From Xylophilus sp042867185 (GTDB lineage Bacteria > Pseudomonadota > Gammaproteobacteria > Burkholderiales > Burkholderiaceae_C): a DNA stretch of 64,000 bases. The stretch covers positions 124,001 to 188,000 of the forward strand of contig JBHZQV010000005.1 of NCBI GenBank assembly GCA_042867185.1, written 5' to 3'. A model generated the notes under the pieces. That model had not been told where the DNA came from, ran no database searches, and saw nothing but the letters and a program-made list of their open reading frames with translations. The position numbers and the translations under genes are program-made. Within the stretch, counting starts at the first letter, position 1, and the number at the start of each line of letters is the position of its first letter. This document shows, one piece after another, positions 33,995 to 43,417 of the stretch.

Positions 33995-36652
33995 TCATTT
34001 GGCGGCCTTGCCCGCAGGCAGGGCGTAGGCGATCACGTAGTCGCCCACCTGGGTGCCCAGCGAGCCGTGGCCGCCGGCCACCACCACCAGGTACTGCCGG
34101 CCGTCGGCGCCGGTATAGGTCATCGGCGTGGCCTGGCCGCCGGCCGGCAGCCGGTGCTGCCAGAGCTGGCGGCCGTCGGCCACGTCGTAGGCCCGCACGA
34201 AGTAGTCGATCGTGCCCGACAGGAAGGCCACGCCGCCCGCGGTGACGATCGGGCCGCCCAGGTTGGGCACGCCCATCTTGAACGGCACCGGGATCGGCGA
34301 CTGGTCGCGCACCGTGCCGTTGCGGTGCTGCCAGGCCACCTTGCCGGTCGCCAGGTCGGCGCCGGCCACGTAGCCCCAGGGAGGCGCGATGCAGGGCACG
34401 CCGAACGGCGAGACGAAGGGGCCCAGCTTGATCGCGAACGGCGCGCCGAAGTTCTCGTTCAAGGCCGGCAGCGCGCCCTGCGGCGGCGATCCGCCCTGCA
34501 CCAGCTGCGTCGTGGCGTCGGTGCGCGGCACCAGGGTCGAGACGAAGGGCAGGTAGGTCGGCGTGGCGAACACGGTGCCGCGCTGCGGATCCACCGCCAC
34601 GCCGCCCCAGTTGAAGACGCCGAAGTTGCCGGGGTAGATCAGCGAGCCGCCGGTCGAGGGCGGGGTGAACCGGCCCTCGTAGCGCAGCCTGTGGAAGGCG
34701 ATGCGGCAGTAGAGCTGGTCGAACACGGTGGCGCCCCACATGTCGCGGCCGGCCAGCCGGGGCGGGTCGAACGACAGCGCCGAGCGCGGCTGCGTCGGCG
34801 CGCTGCGGTCGCCGGCGGCGGCGCCCTGCGGCGCCGGGTCTTCGGTGACCGGCAGCACCGGGGTGCCGGTGCGACGGTCGAGCACGAACAGCTCGCCCTG
34901 CTTGGTCGGCTGCACCAGCGCGGGCACCGTCGCGCCGTTGACCTTCAGGTCGACCAGGCTCGGCTGGGCCGGCACGTCGTAGTCCCACAGGTCGTGGTGC
35001 ACCGTCTGGAAGTTCCAGCGCACCTTGCCGGTGGCCAGGTCCAGCGCGACGACCGAGGACGAATATGTCTCGACCGCCGGGCTGCGGTTGCCGCCCCACT
35101 GGTCGGGCGGCTGGTTGCCCAGCGGCACGTAGACCATGCCGAGGGCCTCGTCCACGCTGGAGATCGACCAGCTGTTGGGCGAGTTGACGGTGTAGCGCCG
35201 GCCCGGGCCGATGGGCGCGGTGTCGTCGGGGTTGCCCGAATCCCAGTTCCAGACCAGGGCACCGGTGGCGATGTCGAAGCCCCGGATCACGCCCGACTGC
35301 TCCTTGGTGGAGACGTTGTCGAGCACCGTGCCGCCAACGACGATCAGCTTCTGCGTCAGCACCACCGGCGAGGTGGAGTAGTAGCTGCCGGGGTTCAGGT
35401 TGGGCATGTTCGCCCACAGGTCGATCTGGCCGCGGCCCTGGCCGAAATCGGTGCAGACGGCACCCGTTTCCGGATCGAGCGCGACCAGCCGGCCGTCGGC
35501 CGTCGGCATGAAGAGCCGGGCCGGGCATTGGGCGACGGTGCGGGCGCCATCGGCCGCGGCGACCGGCTGGGCCGACTGGCCGGGGCGGGCGGCGGGTTCG
35601 GTCGGGGCGACGGCGGCGGCCGATGCCGGGACCGGAGCCGACGGCACGGCAGGCGCCGGCGTGACGACGGCTGCTGGCGCGGCAGCCGCATCGGTCGCCG
35701 TCGGAGCCGAGACCACTGCCGGCGCAGCGGCGGTGGCGACGGCATCGCCTGCCACCACCGGTGCGACGGCGCTCGTGATGGTCGCCGCAGGGGCCGCCGT
35801 GCCGGCCGCGGCCTGGTACGACAGGCCGCGGCAGGTCAGGTGCTGCAGCGCCAGTTCGCCCTGGATCTTGGGGTCGTAGCGCCACAGCTCGGCGCCGGTG
35901 GTCGCATCCAGCGCGATCACCGACTGGTGCGGCGTGCAGAAGTACAGCCGGTTGCCCACCTTGAGCGGCGTGGCCTCGAACGTCGTCTCGACCGGGTCGC
36001 CCGGCCGGCCGCGCACGTCGCCGGTGCGGTACTGCCAGGCGACCTCCAGGCCGTCGACGTTGGCCGGCGTGATCTGCGCCAGCGGCGAGTAGCGCTGGCC
36101 GAAGCCGGTGCGGCCGTAGGCATGCCATTCGCCGGGCGGCACGCCGCCGTCGGCCGGCGTGGCGGCGGCGGTATCGGCCGACGGCAGGGTGCCGGCGATC
36201 TCGTGCCGGTCGACGAACCACGAGGCCACGCCGATCGCCGCGAACAGCGCCAGCACCGCGCCCAGCGCCGCACCGCCGCCGCGCCGGGCCGAGGGCACGG
36301 CGCCGGGGCCCGCCAGCAGACCGCGCCGCGCCCACGGGGTGAGCATCAGCACACCCAGCACGAACAGCACGTCGCCGCGCGCGGCCAGCGGCCACCAGTC
36401 CAGGCCCACCTCCCACAGCGACCACGCCAGCGTCACCGCCACCAGTGCCGCCATCAGCCCCAGCGCGGCCGGCCGGCGGCGCAACAGCAGCACGCCGACC
36501 GCCAGCAGCGCCAGCCCGGCCGGCAGGTAGTACCAGGAGCCGCCCAGCACCGCCAGCCAGAGCCCCGCGCCCGCCAGCACCGCCCCGGCCAGGGCCGTCA
36601 GCACCCCCAGTACGACAGGAAAACGGGAGCGGGTGGGCGTGTGGGTGGCCAT
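33995..36652 (-). CDS. gcd: Membrane-bound PQQ-dependent glucose/quinate/shikimate-type dehydrogenase
   Basis: 885-residue quinoprotein that oxidises an aldose or polyol in the periplasm and passes electrons to ubiquinone. Five hydrophobic segments anchor it (1-150). The eight-bladed PQQ propeller follows, with EWHAYGRTGFGQRYSPL, TPLKVGNRLYFCTPHQSVIALD, HLTCRGLSYQ, WNWDSGNPDD and a C-terminal GVAFLSGTIDYFVRAYD. Unusual: about 90 residues rich in Ala, Pro, Val and Thr lie between CRGLSYQ and QCPARLFMPTADGR, where E. coli Gcd has only a short loop; the gene is otherwise full length. The insert sits in blade 2 near the active-site entrance and may be a surface loop. PQQ synthesis genes are not in the window. 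Confidence 0.9.
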   Translation of the reverse strand: MATHTPTRSRFPVVLGVLTALAGAVLAGAGLWLAVLGGSWYYLPAGLALLAVGVLLLRRRPAALGLMAALVAVTLAWSLWEVGLDWWPLAARGDVLFVLGVLMLTPWARRGLLAGPGAVPSARRGGGAALGAVLALFAAIGVASWFVDRHEIAGTLPSADTAAATPADGGVPPGEWHAYGRTGFGQRYSPLAQITPANVDGLEVAWQYRTGDVRGRPGDPVETTFEATPLKVGNRLYFCTPHQSVIALDATTGAELWRYDPKIQGELALQHLTCRGLSYQAAAGTAAPAATITSAVAPVVAGDAVATAAAPAVVSAPTATDAAAAPAAVVTPAPAVPSAPVPASAAAVAPTEPAARPGQSAQPVAAADGARTVAQCPARLFMPTADGRLVALDPETGAVCTDFGQGRGQIDLWANMPNLNPGSYYSTSPVVLTQKLIVVGGTVLDNVSTKEQSGVIRGFDIATGALVWNWDSGNPDDTAPIGPGRRYTVNSPNSWSISSVDEALGMVYVPLGNQPPDQWGGNRSPAVETYSSSVVALDLATGKVRWNFQTVHHDLWDYDVPAQPSLVDLKVNGATVPALVQPTKQGELFVLDRRTGTPVLPVTEDPAPQGAAAGDRSAPTQPRSALSFDPPRLAGRDMWGATVFDQLYCRIAFHRLRYEGRFTPPSTGGSLIYPGNFGVFNWGGVAVDPQRGTVFATPTYLPFVSTLVPRTDATTQLVQGGSPPQGALPALNENFGAPFAIKLGPFVSPFGVPCIAPPWGYVAGADLATGKVAWQHRNGTVRDQSPIPVPFKMGVPNLGGPIVTAGGVAFLSGTIDYFVRAYDVADGRQLWQHRLPAGGQATPMTYTGADGRQYLVVVAGGHGSLGTQVGDYVIAYALPAGKAAK

Positions 36653-36796
36653 GGAAGTCCTTGGTGCTGCAGAGAGAACAGCGGCGGGTCGAATGCGAAG
36701 CGGCGAGGGTGACGGACGACGGGGCGCGCCGCCCTAGGCAGCCGGCGCCATCGGTTGTAGGCGCAAGGCCAAACATGGTCGGCCGTCACCGCAATC

Positions 36797-36813
36797 GCTA
36801 CGGATTCGATAGC
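36797..36813. repeat. 17-bp palindrome, copy 4
   Basis: GCTACGGATTCGATAGC, in the 235-bp gap between gcd and yjjJ (both minus). Nothing else structured was seen in that gap. Confidence 0.65.
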
Positions 36814-36887
36814 ATCTGGCCGGCGCGGAGAGCCGGCCGCAGCCGCTTTCTCTTCGAATAGCGGGCCCGGCGACGACGACGGCTGCC

Positions 36888-38192
36888 CTACCGCCCCAGG
36901 TGCCCCAGGTTCTCCGCCGCGGTCTGCCGAAAGCCTGCCGATATCCGTGCATCGGCCACCACCGCGTCCCAGAACACCATGGCCAGCGCCCGGGCCCGTT
37001 CCCACTCGGCCAAGGTGGCGGCGGTGGGCTGCAGGCCGCGGGCGGCGAAGTCGCGCGGCACCAGCTCGTTGCCGACCGGCGCGTAGAGCATCGGCAGCAT
37101 GTCGTAGGTGGGCGAGAGCACCCAGTCGTCGGCCTCCAGCAGCAGCGAGATGTTGCCGTAGTGCCGGTCGGTGTTGGCGATCAGGATGCCGTAGGCCTCC
37201 AGCAGCCGCAGATGGGCCGCATCGGCCACGGTGAGCAGGCCCCGCGCCACCATCCGGTTGGCGGTGGCGGCCCAGTTGTCCATCTCGCCGACGTATTCCG
37301 CGTCGTAGACCTCCAGCGACACCATGCCGATGCGGCCCTGCGCGGTGCGGTCGAAGCGCTCCGATTCGAGGAACACCCGGCCGGCGCCGGTGTGGATGCG
37401 GGTGCGGGCCGCGGGCAGGCCGGCATCCGCCAGCACCTGCAGCGCCAGGTGCTCGCAGACCAGCAGGTCGCGGGTGCGCTGGTCGACCGGGCCGTCGCCC
37501 GACGGCGAGAACTTCACGATCACATGCCGGCCGCCGACGATGGTGCAGAACTTGGGCTGCTCGCCGCCGGCCGACGAGCCGGGCAGCGTGCCCTGCATCG
37601 CCCGCTCGGCCAGCGCCGGGTAGGCATCGGCCGCATCGACCCGGCTGGCGCGCGCCGGTAGCGTGTGGAAGCGCTCGAACGCCGCCTCGCCCACCACCAG
37701 GTTGCCCGGCAGGTCGTCGCCGAAGAGCGCCAGCGCGCGCAGCACGTCGTCGTCGCTCCAGTGGCGCGGGTCGGTGCCCAGCTGGAGTTCGGGGTGGGCA
37801 TGGGCGAAGGTACGGCCCATGAAGCCCTGGGGCCGCATGTCGTTCAGAAACCAGGGCAGGCCGTCGTGCCGCTGGCGCACGCCGTCGGCCTCGTCGGCCC
37901 AGACCGCGCCGCCCTCCAGCGGGACCAGCCGGGCGAACGGCGAGGCCCGGCCCTGCGCATCGATCCGCATCGCCGGGATCTCGCGGCCGATGCCCGCCAG
38001 CGCGCGCGGCAGCACATAGCGCTGCGACCGGGCGGCGCCCACCTTCAACACCTCGCCGGCGCGCAGCAGCGGCGCCAGCGCGCGCGAGACGGTCGGCTGG
38101 CTCACGCCCAGCAGCGCCTGCAGCTCGGCGCTGGAGAGCACGCCACCGGCGCGGCGCAGCGCTTGCAGGACGGTAGTGGAAGCAGAGAGCAT
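36888..38192 (-). CDS. yjjJ: HipA-family serine kinase toxin, YjjJ type
   Basis: 434-residue HipA-like kinase with its own N-terminal winged HTH (1-60; VLSSAELQALLGVSQPTVSRAL), the architecture of E. coli YjjJ, which lacks a separate HipB antitoxin. Kinase features are the Gly-rich P-loop SSAGGEQPKF (206-215), ATP-contacting Lys in VIVKFSP (K227), catalytic loop NTDRHYGN (D342) and metal-binding YDMLP (D364). HipA homologues phosphorylate aminoacyl-tRNA synthetases; YjjJ is growth-inhibitory when expressed. Fusion of HTH and kinase may allow self-repression. It is divergent from slyD across 165 bp that include an AT-rich stretch (about 38195-38245) suitable as an operator. Confidence 0.85.
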   Translation of the reverse strand: MLSASTTVLQALRRAGGVLSSAELQALLGVSQPTVSRALAPLLRAGEVLKVGAARSQRYVLPRALAGIGREIPAMRIDAQGRASPFARLVPLEGGAVWADEADGVRQRHDGLPWFLNDMRPQGFMGRTFAHAHPELQLGTDPRHWSDDDVLRALALFGDDLPGNLVVGEAAFERFHTLPARASRVDAADAYPALAERAMQGTLPGSSAGGEQPKFCTIVGGRHVIVKFSPSGDGPVDQRTRDLLVCEHLALQVLADAGLPAARTRIHTGAGRVFLESERFDRTAQGRIGMVSLEVYDAEYVGEMDNWAATANRMVARGLLTVADAAHLRLLEAYGILIANTDRHYGNISLLLEADDWVLSPTYDMLPMLYAPVGNELVPRDFAARGLQPTAATLAEWERARALAMVFWDAVVADARISAGFRQTAAENLGHLGR

Positions 38193-38357
38193 CCCCGCAT
38201 CCTAAGTTGAATAGATAATTTTGTGGTCTTCCTTTGCAGATCAACGACTTGCAAGAGGCGGTGAATGGATAGCACCGCCGCCTCTACAGGCCGTCACCTC
38301 CTCGGGTGCCCTGTCGGCGAAAATCCGGTGCTTTGCACAACCGACCGGATAGCCCCC

Positions 38358-38834
38358 ATGAAGATCGAGAAAAACACCGCCGTCACCCTGCGTTTCAAGG
38401 TGGCCGACGCCCAGGGCAAGCTGATCGAGCAAAGCACCGAGCCCACCGCCTACCTGCACGGCGGCTACCAGAACACCCTGCCGAAGATCGAGGAAGCGTT
38501 GGAAGGCCAGGAGGTCGGCTACACCACCACCCTGGCCCTGCAGCCCGCCGACGCCTTCGGCGAGCGCGACGAATCCCTGGTGCGCACCATCCCCAAGAGC
38601 GAATTCCCGCCCGGCGTGAAGGTCGGCGGCCAGCTCGAGGGCACCACCGACGCCGGCACGCCGCATGTCTTCCATGTGATGAAGATCAAGGGTGCCGAGG
38701 TGCTGCTGGACGGCAACCACCCGCTGGCCGGCAAGCCGCTGCGGTTCACCATCACCGTGACCGGCGTGCGGGCGGCGTCGGCGGAAGAGGTGGCGCACGG
38801 GCATGTGCACGGGGCGCACGGGCACCACCATTGA
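38358..38834 (+). CDS. slyD: FKBP-type peptidyl-prolyl isomerase, SlyD type
   Basis: 158-residue prolyl isomerase/chaperone. The split FKBP domain (LRFKVADAQGKLIEQS at the start; LDGNHPLAGKPLRFTITVTGVR at the end) surrounds the insert-in-flap chaperone domain (about 70-120). A short His-rich tail (AHGHVHGAHGHHH) can bind Ni2+ as in SlyD, although it is smaller than the E. coli tail. The start is the ATG at 38358 (MKIEKNTAV); the frame extends upstream but that part is unlike the family. Single gene, divergent from yjjJ. Confidence 0.93.
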   Translation: MKIEKNTAVTLRFKVADAQGKLIEQSTEPTAYLHGGYQNTLPKIEEALEGQEVGYTTTLALQPADAFGERDESLVRTIPKSEFPPGVKVGGQLEGTTDAGTPHVFHVMKIKGAEVLLDGNHPLAGKPLRFTITVTGVRAASAEEVAHGHVHGAHGHHH

Positions 38835-38911
38835 TGCGGTGAACGCGGTGTCGCGGCTGCCGTCGAATCCGACCGCAGAGGGCGCGCTGGACGGCTGAGC
38901 ACCCCGCCGGC

Positions 38912-39898
38912 CTACTCGATCCGCGCCCCCGACGACTTCACCACCACCGCCATCGTCTCCCAGTCGGCCCGCAGCAGCTGCGCGAACGCGGCGGCGCCGG
39001 TGCTGCGCGGCTCGACGCCCAGGCGCTTGAAGCGCTCCTGGATCGCCGGCTCGGCCATCACCTTGTTGATCGCGGCGTTGAGCCTTTCCATCTCGGCGGG
39101 CGGGGTGGCGGCCGGGGCCAGCACGCCGATCCAGGAATCGAAGACGTAGCCGGGCACGCCGGCCTCGGCCACCGTGGGCAGCTGGGGCAGAAAGGCGCTG
39201 CGGACCTTGCCGGTGCCGGCCAGCAGCCGTACCCGCGGGTCGGCCTGCAGGCCGATAACGCCGATGCTCGACGAGGCGACGGCCTGCACCCGGCCGGCCA
39301 GCACCTCGTTGACCGCCTCGCCGGTGGATTTCATCGGGATGTGGGTCATCTCCAGCCCGGCCTTGGCCAGGAACGAGGCCATCGCCAGGTGGGTGGCGCT
39401 GCCGTTGCCGGCCGAGGCGTAGTTGTACTGGCCGGGCTTCGATTTCACCTCGCGCACGAAGTCGGCCAGCGTGGCGACGCCCGGCATGTTGGCCGCGGCG
39501 GCGATCACGTAGTCGGCGGTGCCGACCTGGGCGATGCCCACGAAGTCCTGCAGCGGCCGGTAGGGCAGCTTGGCGTACAGGTGGTCGGCGATGTGGTGGC
39601 TGGCCGCGGCCAGCACCAGGGTGTTGCCGTCGGCCGGGGCCTTGGCCACGTAGGCCGATCCCACCGTGCCGCCGGCACCGGCCCGGTTCTCGACCACCAC
39701 GCTGGCGCCGCCCAGGGCCTGGCCCAGCTCGGCGCTGAAGGCGCGGGCCACGGTGTCCTGCACCGCCCCCGTGCCGAAGGGCACCACCATGCGGACGATC
39801 CGCGTCTGCTGGGCCCGGGCCGGGCCGGCCAGCGCGGTGCAGGCGATGGCCGCCAGGCCGGACAGCGCACGGCGGCGCAACAGGAAATCGGACGACAT
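38912..39898 (-). CDS. Bug-family tripartite tricarboxylate transporter substrate-binding protein
   Basis: 328-residue periplasmic receptor. A signal peptide with Arg-rich start and Ala-X-Ala site (LLRRRALSGLAAIACTALAG then PARAQQ) is cleaved around residue 29. Family motifs: MVVPFGTGAVQDTVAR, SVVVENRAGAGGTVGS, YNYASAGNGSATHLA and MTHIPMKSTGEAVNEVLAG. It follows an M20 amidohydrolase gene by 61 bp on the same strand. That pairing suggests an N-acyl or amide ligand, taken up and then hydrolysed (inference). No TctA/TctB genes are adjacent. Confidence 0.9.
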   Translation of the reverse strand: MSSDFLLRRRALSGLAAIACTALAGPARAQQTRIVRMVVPFGTGAVQDTVARAFSAELGQALGGASVVVENRAGAGGTVGSAYVAKAPADGNTLVLAAASHHIADHLYAKLPYRPLQDFVGIAQVGTADYVIAAAANMPGVATLADFVREVKSKPGQYNYASAGNGSATHLAMASFLAKAGLEMTHIPMKSTGEAVNEVLAGRVQAVASSSIGVIGLQADPRVRLLAGTGKVRSAFLPQLPTVAEAGVPGYVFDSWIGVLAPAATPPAEMERLNAAINKVMAEPAIQERFKRLGVEPRSTGAAAFAQLLRADWETMAVVVKSSGARIE

Positions 39899-39959
39899 CG
39901 ACTCAACCTTTCACACGCGCAGGGCGCGGCGACGAAACGGGGAAAGAACGACTCCAGTC

Positions 39960-41174
39960 TCAGGCCGCGACACCCTCCGGGGCCGCCGGCATCCAGCGCT
40001 GGACCAGGTGCACGTAGTAGCTGGCGCCGATGGGGATGATCGCGTCGTTGAAGTCGAACGAGGTGTTGTGCACCACGCAAGGACCGGGCCCGTGGCCCGC
40101 GTCGCGGTGCTCGCCCTCGCCGTTGCCCAGGAAGGCGTAGCAGCCGGGGCGCACCTGCAGCATGTGGGCGAAGTCCTCCGCGCCCATCACCGCCGGGAAG
40201 TCCTCGACCACCATCGCGTCGCCCACCACCTCGCGCATCACCTCGGCGGCGAAGCGCGATGCTTCCGCATGGTTGACCACCGGCGGCGATGCGCGGCGGA
40301 ACGTCACCTCGGCGGTGCACTCGTGCGCCGCGGCCACGTGCTCGGCCAGGGTGCGCAGCCGCTCCTCGATCTTGTCCAATGCCGGCAGCGAGAAGGTGCG
40401 CACCGTGCCGCCAAGCGATGCGGTGTCGGGGATCACGTTGGGCGCGTTGGAGCCCTCCAGCTGGGTGACCGCGACCAGCGCCCGCTCGGTGCTGGCGATG
40501 CTGCGCGGCACGATGGTCTGCAGCTGCTGGGCCAGGGCGATCACGGCGCCCACCGGGTCGATGCCGGTGTGCGGCATCGCGGCGTGGGTGCCGCGGCCGT
40601 GCACCGTGACGCGGTAGGTGTTGCTCGACGCCATCAGCGCCCCGGGGTTGAGCGCGAACTTGCCGACCGCGCCGGTCGGGAAGTTGTGCAGCGCGAAGAC
40701 CGCGTCGCAGGGAAAGCGCTCGAACAAACCGTCCTCGATCATCCGCCGGGCGCCGGCCTTGCCCATCTCTTCGGCGGGCTGGAAGATGAAGTGCACCGTG
40801 CCGTCGAAGGGCGCGCTCTGCTGCGACAGGTGCCAGGCGGCGGCCAGCAGCATGGTGGTGTGGCCGTCGTGGCCGCAGGCGTGCATCCGGCCGGGGTTCT
40901 GCGACCTGTGGGCGAATGCGTTGGCCTCTTCCATCGGCAGCGCGTCCATGTCGGCGCGCAGGCCGATGGTGCGGCCACCGGTGCCTTTCTTCAGCACGCC
41001 GACCAGGCCGGTGCCGGCGATGCCGCGGTGCACCGCGATGCCCCACTCCTGCAGCAGCCCGGCGACGATGTCGGAGGTGCGGTGTTCCTCGAAGCCGAGT
41101 TCGGGTTGGGCATGGAGGTCGCGGCGGATCGCGACGAAACGGGCGACATCGGCAAAAGCGTCGGTAGGGTGCAT
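39960..41174 (-). CDS. M20-family amidohydrolase (hippurate / N-acyl-amino-acid hydrolase type)
   Basis: 404-residue dinuclear-metal hydrolase. Metal ligands: GRMHACGHDGHTTML (Cys/His pair), FQPAEEMGKAG (Glu-Glu), FALHNFPTG (His) and a C-terminal LVQRWMP region; the lid dimerisation domain includes TVHGRGTHAAMPHTGIDP. The Cys in HACGHD is the mark of the amidohydrolase subset (AmaA/HipO/IAA-amino-acid hydrolases) and not of ArgE/DapE. Start set at Met 41174 (MHPTDAF); upstream Mets exist in the same frame but the added residues are not family-like. Likely operon with the downstream Bug receptor. Divergent from yciH across 100 bp. Confidence 0.88.
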   Translation of the reverse strand: MHPTDAFADVARFVAIRRDLHAQPELGFEEHRTSDIVAGLLQEWGIAVHRGIAGTGLVGVLKKGTGGRTIGLRADMDALPMEEANAFAHRSQNPGRMHACGHDGHTTMLLAAAWHLSQQSAPFDGTVHFIFQPAEEMGKAGARRMIEDGLFERFPCDAVFALHNFPTGAVGKFALNPGALMASSNTYRVTVHGRGTHAAMPHTGIDPVGAVIALAQQLQTIVPRSIASTERALVAVTQLEGSNAPNVIPDTASLGGTVRTFSLPALDKIEERLRTLAEHVAAAHECTAEVTFRRASPPVVNHAEASRFAAEVMREVVGDAMVVEDFPAVMGAEDFAHMLQVRPGCYAFLGNGEGEHRDAGHGPGPCVVHNTSFDFNDAIIPIGASYYVHLVQRWMPAAPEGVAA

Positions 41175-41274
41175 GGCGGTGGGGGGTTTCCGAGCGATGG
41201 GGAAATCCATTCTGGCGCAAGACCCACAATCGCGGGTTCCCGACCCGATCCATCTCCCCACGCCCTTTCGCACC

Positions 41275-41634
41275 ATGAGAAGCCCAGACGCCCGCGGCGG
41301 CCTCGTCTATTCCACCGACACCGGCCGCACCTGCCCCGCCTGCCGCCAGGCCGCCGCCGACTGCCGCTGCAAGGCCCTGGCCGCCGTGCGCGGCGACGGC
41401 AAGGTGCGGGTGCTCTACGAGACCAAGGGCCGCGGCGGCAAGGGCGTGACCGTGGTACGCGGCCTGCCGCTGGCGCCCGACGCGCTGGCCGCGCTGGGCA
41501 AGCAGCTGCGCACCGCCTGCGGCGCCGGCGGCACCGCCAAGGACGGCGTGCTGGAGATCCAGGGCGACCACCGCGACCTGGTGATGGCCGCGCTGGAGAA
41601 GCAGGGCCACGCGCCCAAGCGCGCCGGAGGCTAG
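41275..41634 (+). CDS. yciH: SUI1/eIF1-like translation factor, YciH type
   Basis: 119-residue bacterial homologue of eIF1. The N-terminal segment has a cysteine cluster (CPACRQAAADCRC) as in many YciH proteins. The SUI1 core follows: KVRVLYETKGRGGKGVT, VVRGLPL, LGKQLRTACGAGGTAKDG and the C-terminal IQGDHRDLVMAALEKQGH. YciH affects start-codon fidelity with IF3 in E. coli. The start is the ATG at 41275. It is followed after only 2 bp by the DUF3820 gene, so the two are probably translated together. Confidence 0.92.
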   Translation: MRSPDARGGLVYSTDTGRTCPACRQAAADCRCKALAAVRGDGKVRVLYETKGRGGKGVTVVRGLPLAPDALAALGKQLRTACGAGGTAKDGVLEIQGDHRDLVMAALEKQGHAPKRAGG

Positions 41635-41636
41635 CG

Positions 41637-41849
41637 GTGGACGCGGCCGACCTGCAGAAGCTGCTGACCCGCGAGATGCCCTTCGGCAAGCACCAGGGCT
41701 GCCCGATCGCCGACCTGCCCGCCAACTACCTGCACTGGTTCGCCCGCGAAGGCTTTCCGCCGGGCGAGACCGGCCGGCTGCTGGCGCTGATGTTCGAGAT
41801 CGACCACAACGGCCTGCGCGACTTGCTGGGCCCGCTGCGCGGGCGTTAG
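41637..41849 (+). CDS. DUF3820 family small protein
   Basis: 70-residue protein with a GTG start 2 bp after the yciH stop. The conserved core is MPFGKHQGCPIADLPANYLHWF, seen here as MPFGKH, then P-I-A-D-L-P, Y-L-H-W-F, the DUF3820 pattern also found attached to some exonucleases. Function unknown; the coupling to yciH suggests a nucleic-acid or ribosome-related role (inference). Its stop overlaps the stop of the convergent chemoreceptor gene. Confidence 0.8.
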   Translation: MDAADLQKLLTREMPFGKHQGCPIADLPANYLHWFAREGFPPGETGRLLALMFEIDHNGLRDLLGPLRGR

Positions 41850-43417
41850 GCCGCCAGCCGCGGCACCACCGCGCCGGAATGCAGCCGGAACACCGCCACC
41901 GCGGCCACCAGCTGGGCCGCCTGCGATTCCAGCGAGCCGGTCGCGGCTGCGGCCTCCTCCACCAGCGCGGCGTTCTGCTGGGTCACCTGGTCCATCTGGG
42001 TGATGGCCTGGTTGACCTGCTCCAGGCCGGTGGTCTGCTCTTGGCTGGCCGAGGTGATCTCGCCGACGATGTCGGTCACCCGGCGCACGCCCTGCACCAC
42101 CTCGCGGATCACGCCGCCCGCTTCTTCCACCAGGCGGTTGCCGGCATCGACGCGCATCACCGATTCGTCGATCAGGCCCTTGATCTCCTTGGCGGCGGTG
42201 GCGCTGCGCTGCGCCAGCGTGCGCACCTCGGCCGCCACCACCGCGAAGCCGCGGCCCTGCTCGCCGGCACGCGCCGCCTCCACCGCCGCGTTCAAGGCCA
42301 GGATGTTGGTCTGGAAGGCGATGCCGTCGATCACCGCGATGATGTCGACGATCTTGCGCGAGGCGGTGTGGATCTCGGCCATGGTCGAGACCACCTGGCC
42401 GACCACCGTGCCGCCGCGCGCCGCCAGGTCCGAGGTGGACTGCGCCAGCTGGTTGGCCTGGCGGGCGTTGTCGGCGTTCTGCCGCACGGTGGCGGTCAAC
42501 TGCTCCATCGACGCGGCCGTCTGCTGCAGCGCGCTGGCCTGCTCCTCGGTCCGGCTGGAGAGGTCGAGGTTGCCGCTGGCGATCTCGCTCGACGCGGTGG
42601 CGATGCCGTCGGCGCCGTGGCGCACCTGGCCCACCGTTTCGCGCAGGCGCTGGCCCATCACGTCGAGGGCCTGCAGCAGCCGGCCGGTCTCGTCGCGGCC
42701 GGTGGTGCCGACGTCGGTGGTCAGGTCGCCGGCGGCCACCGACTGCGCCACCGACAGCGCCCGGCCCAGCGGCCGGGTGATGCTGCGGGTGATCAGCACC
42801 GCCAACGCCGCCGCCGCCAGCAGGGCGATGGCGCCCAGTACCAGCATCTGCGCCAGGCCGCGCTCGTAGCCCTGGCGCACGCTGACCGCGGCGGCGTCGA
42901 TCGCCACGCGTTGCTCGTTCAGCAGGGCTTGCAGGCTTGCGAGGTAGCGAACACCCGCGGGCAGAAACTCGACGAGGATGCGGTCGATTTCTTCGGCCTG
43001 GCCGGCCAGCCTGGCCTTGCCGATCGCGTCGCGCAGCTTGACATACGCCTGCCGGTTCTGGACCAGCGTGGCGAACAGGTCCTTTTCGGCCGGGGACTCC
43101 AGCAACGTCTCCAGCTTTTTCTGCAGTTCGTTGGAGTTGCGCGAGGACTTGGCGATCTCTTCCGCGAAAAAGGTGGCCAGCGTCGGATCGGCGCTTTTGG
43201 CGACCGCCGTGCTGCGCTGCACGCTGGCCTGGATCGCGCTGTACCAGTCGGCCACCAGCCGCTCCTTGGTCAGCGGCAGTGCCATCATCTCGGCCGATGC
43301 GGCGGCCACCGCCTGCAAACGCCAGACGCCCACCGCCAGGATGGAGGCGGTCAGCAGGATGAGGATCCCGAATGCCAGGCCGAGGCGGGCGCCGATGTTG
43401 AGAGTCTGCAGTCGCAT
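41846..43417 (-). CDS. Methyl-accepting chemotaxis protein (Tsr/Tar-like, 4HB sensor)
   Basis: 523-residue receptor. TM1 is at about 10-32 (LGLAFGILILLTASILAVGVW), a periplasmic helical sensor at 33-190 with a Lys/Glu-rich coiled coil, TM2 at about 190-212 (LVLGAIALLAAAALAVLITRS), then a full HAMP domain (ITRPLGRALSVAQSVAAGDLT). The signalling tip is GIAFQTNILALNAAVEAARAG. Start is the Met at 43417 (MRLQTLNIG); the frame continues far upstream but without family similarity. Its stop overlaps the DUF3820 stop by 3 bp on the other strand. It has a complete HAMP, unlike the receptor at 32204, and diverges from it in the sensor domain. Confidence 0.92.
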   Translation of the reverse strand: MRLQTLNIGARLGLAFGILILLTASILAVGVWRLQAVAAASAEMMALPLTKERLVADWYSAIQASVQRSTAVAKSADPTLATFFAEEIAKSSRNSNELQKKLETLLESPAEKDLFATLVQNRQAYVKLRDAIGKARLAGQAEEIDRILVEFLPAGVRYLASLQALLNEQRVAIDAAAVSVRQGYERGLAQMLVLGAIALLAAAALAVLITRSITRPLGRALSVAQSVAAGDLTTDVGTTGRDETGRLLQALDVMGQRLRETVGQVRHGADGIATASSEIASGNLDLSSRTEEQASALQQTAASMEQLTATVRQNADNARQANQLAQSTSDLAARGGTVVGQVVSTMAEIHTASRKIVDIIAVIDGIAFQTNILALNAAVEAARAGEQGRGFAVVAAEVRTLAQRSATAAKEIKGLIDESVMRVDAGNRLVEEAGGVIREVVQGVRRVTDIVGEITSASQEQTTGLEQVNQAITQMDQVTQQNAALVEEAAAATGSLESQAAQLVAAVAVFRLHSGAVVPRLAA

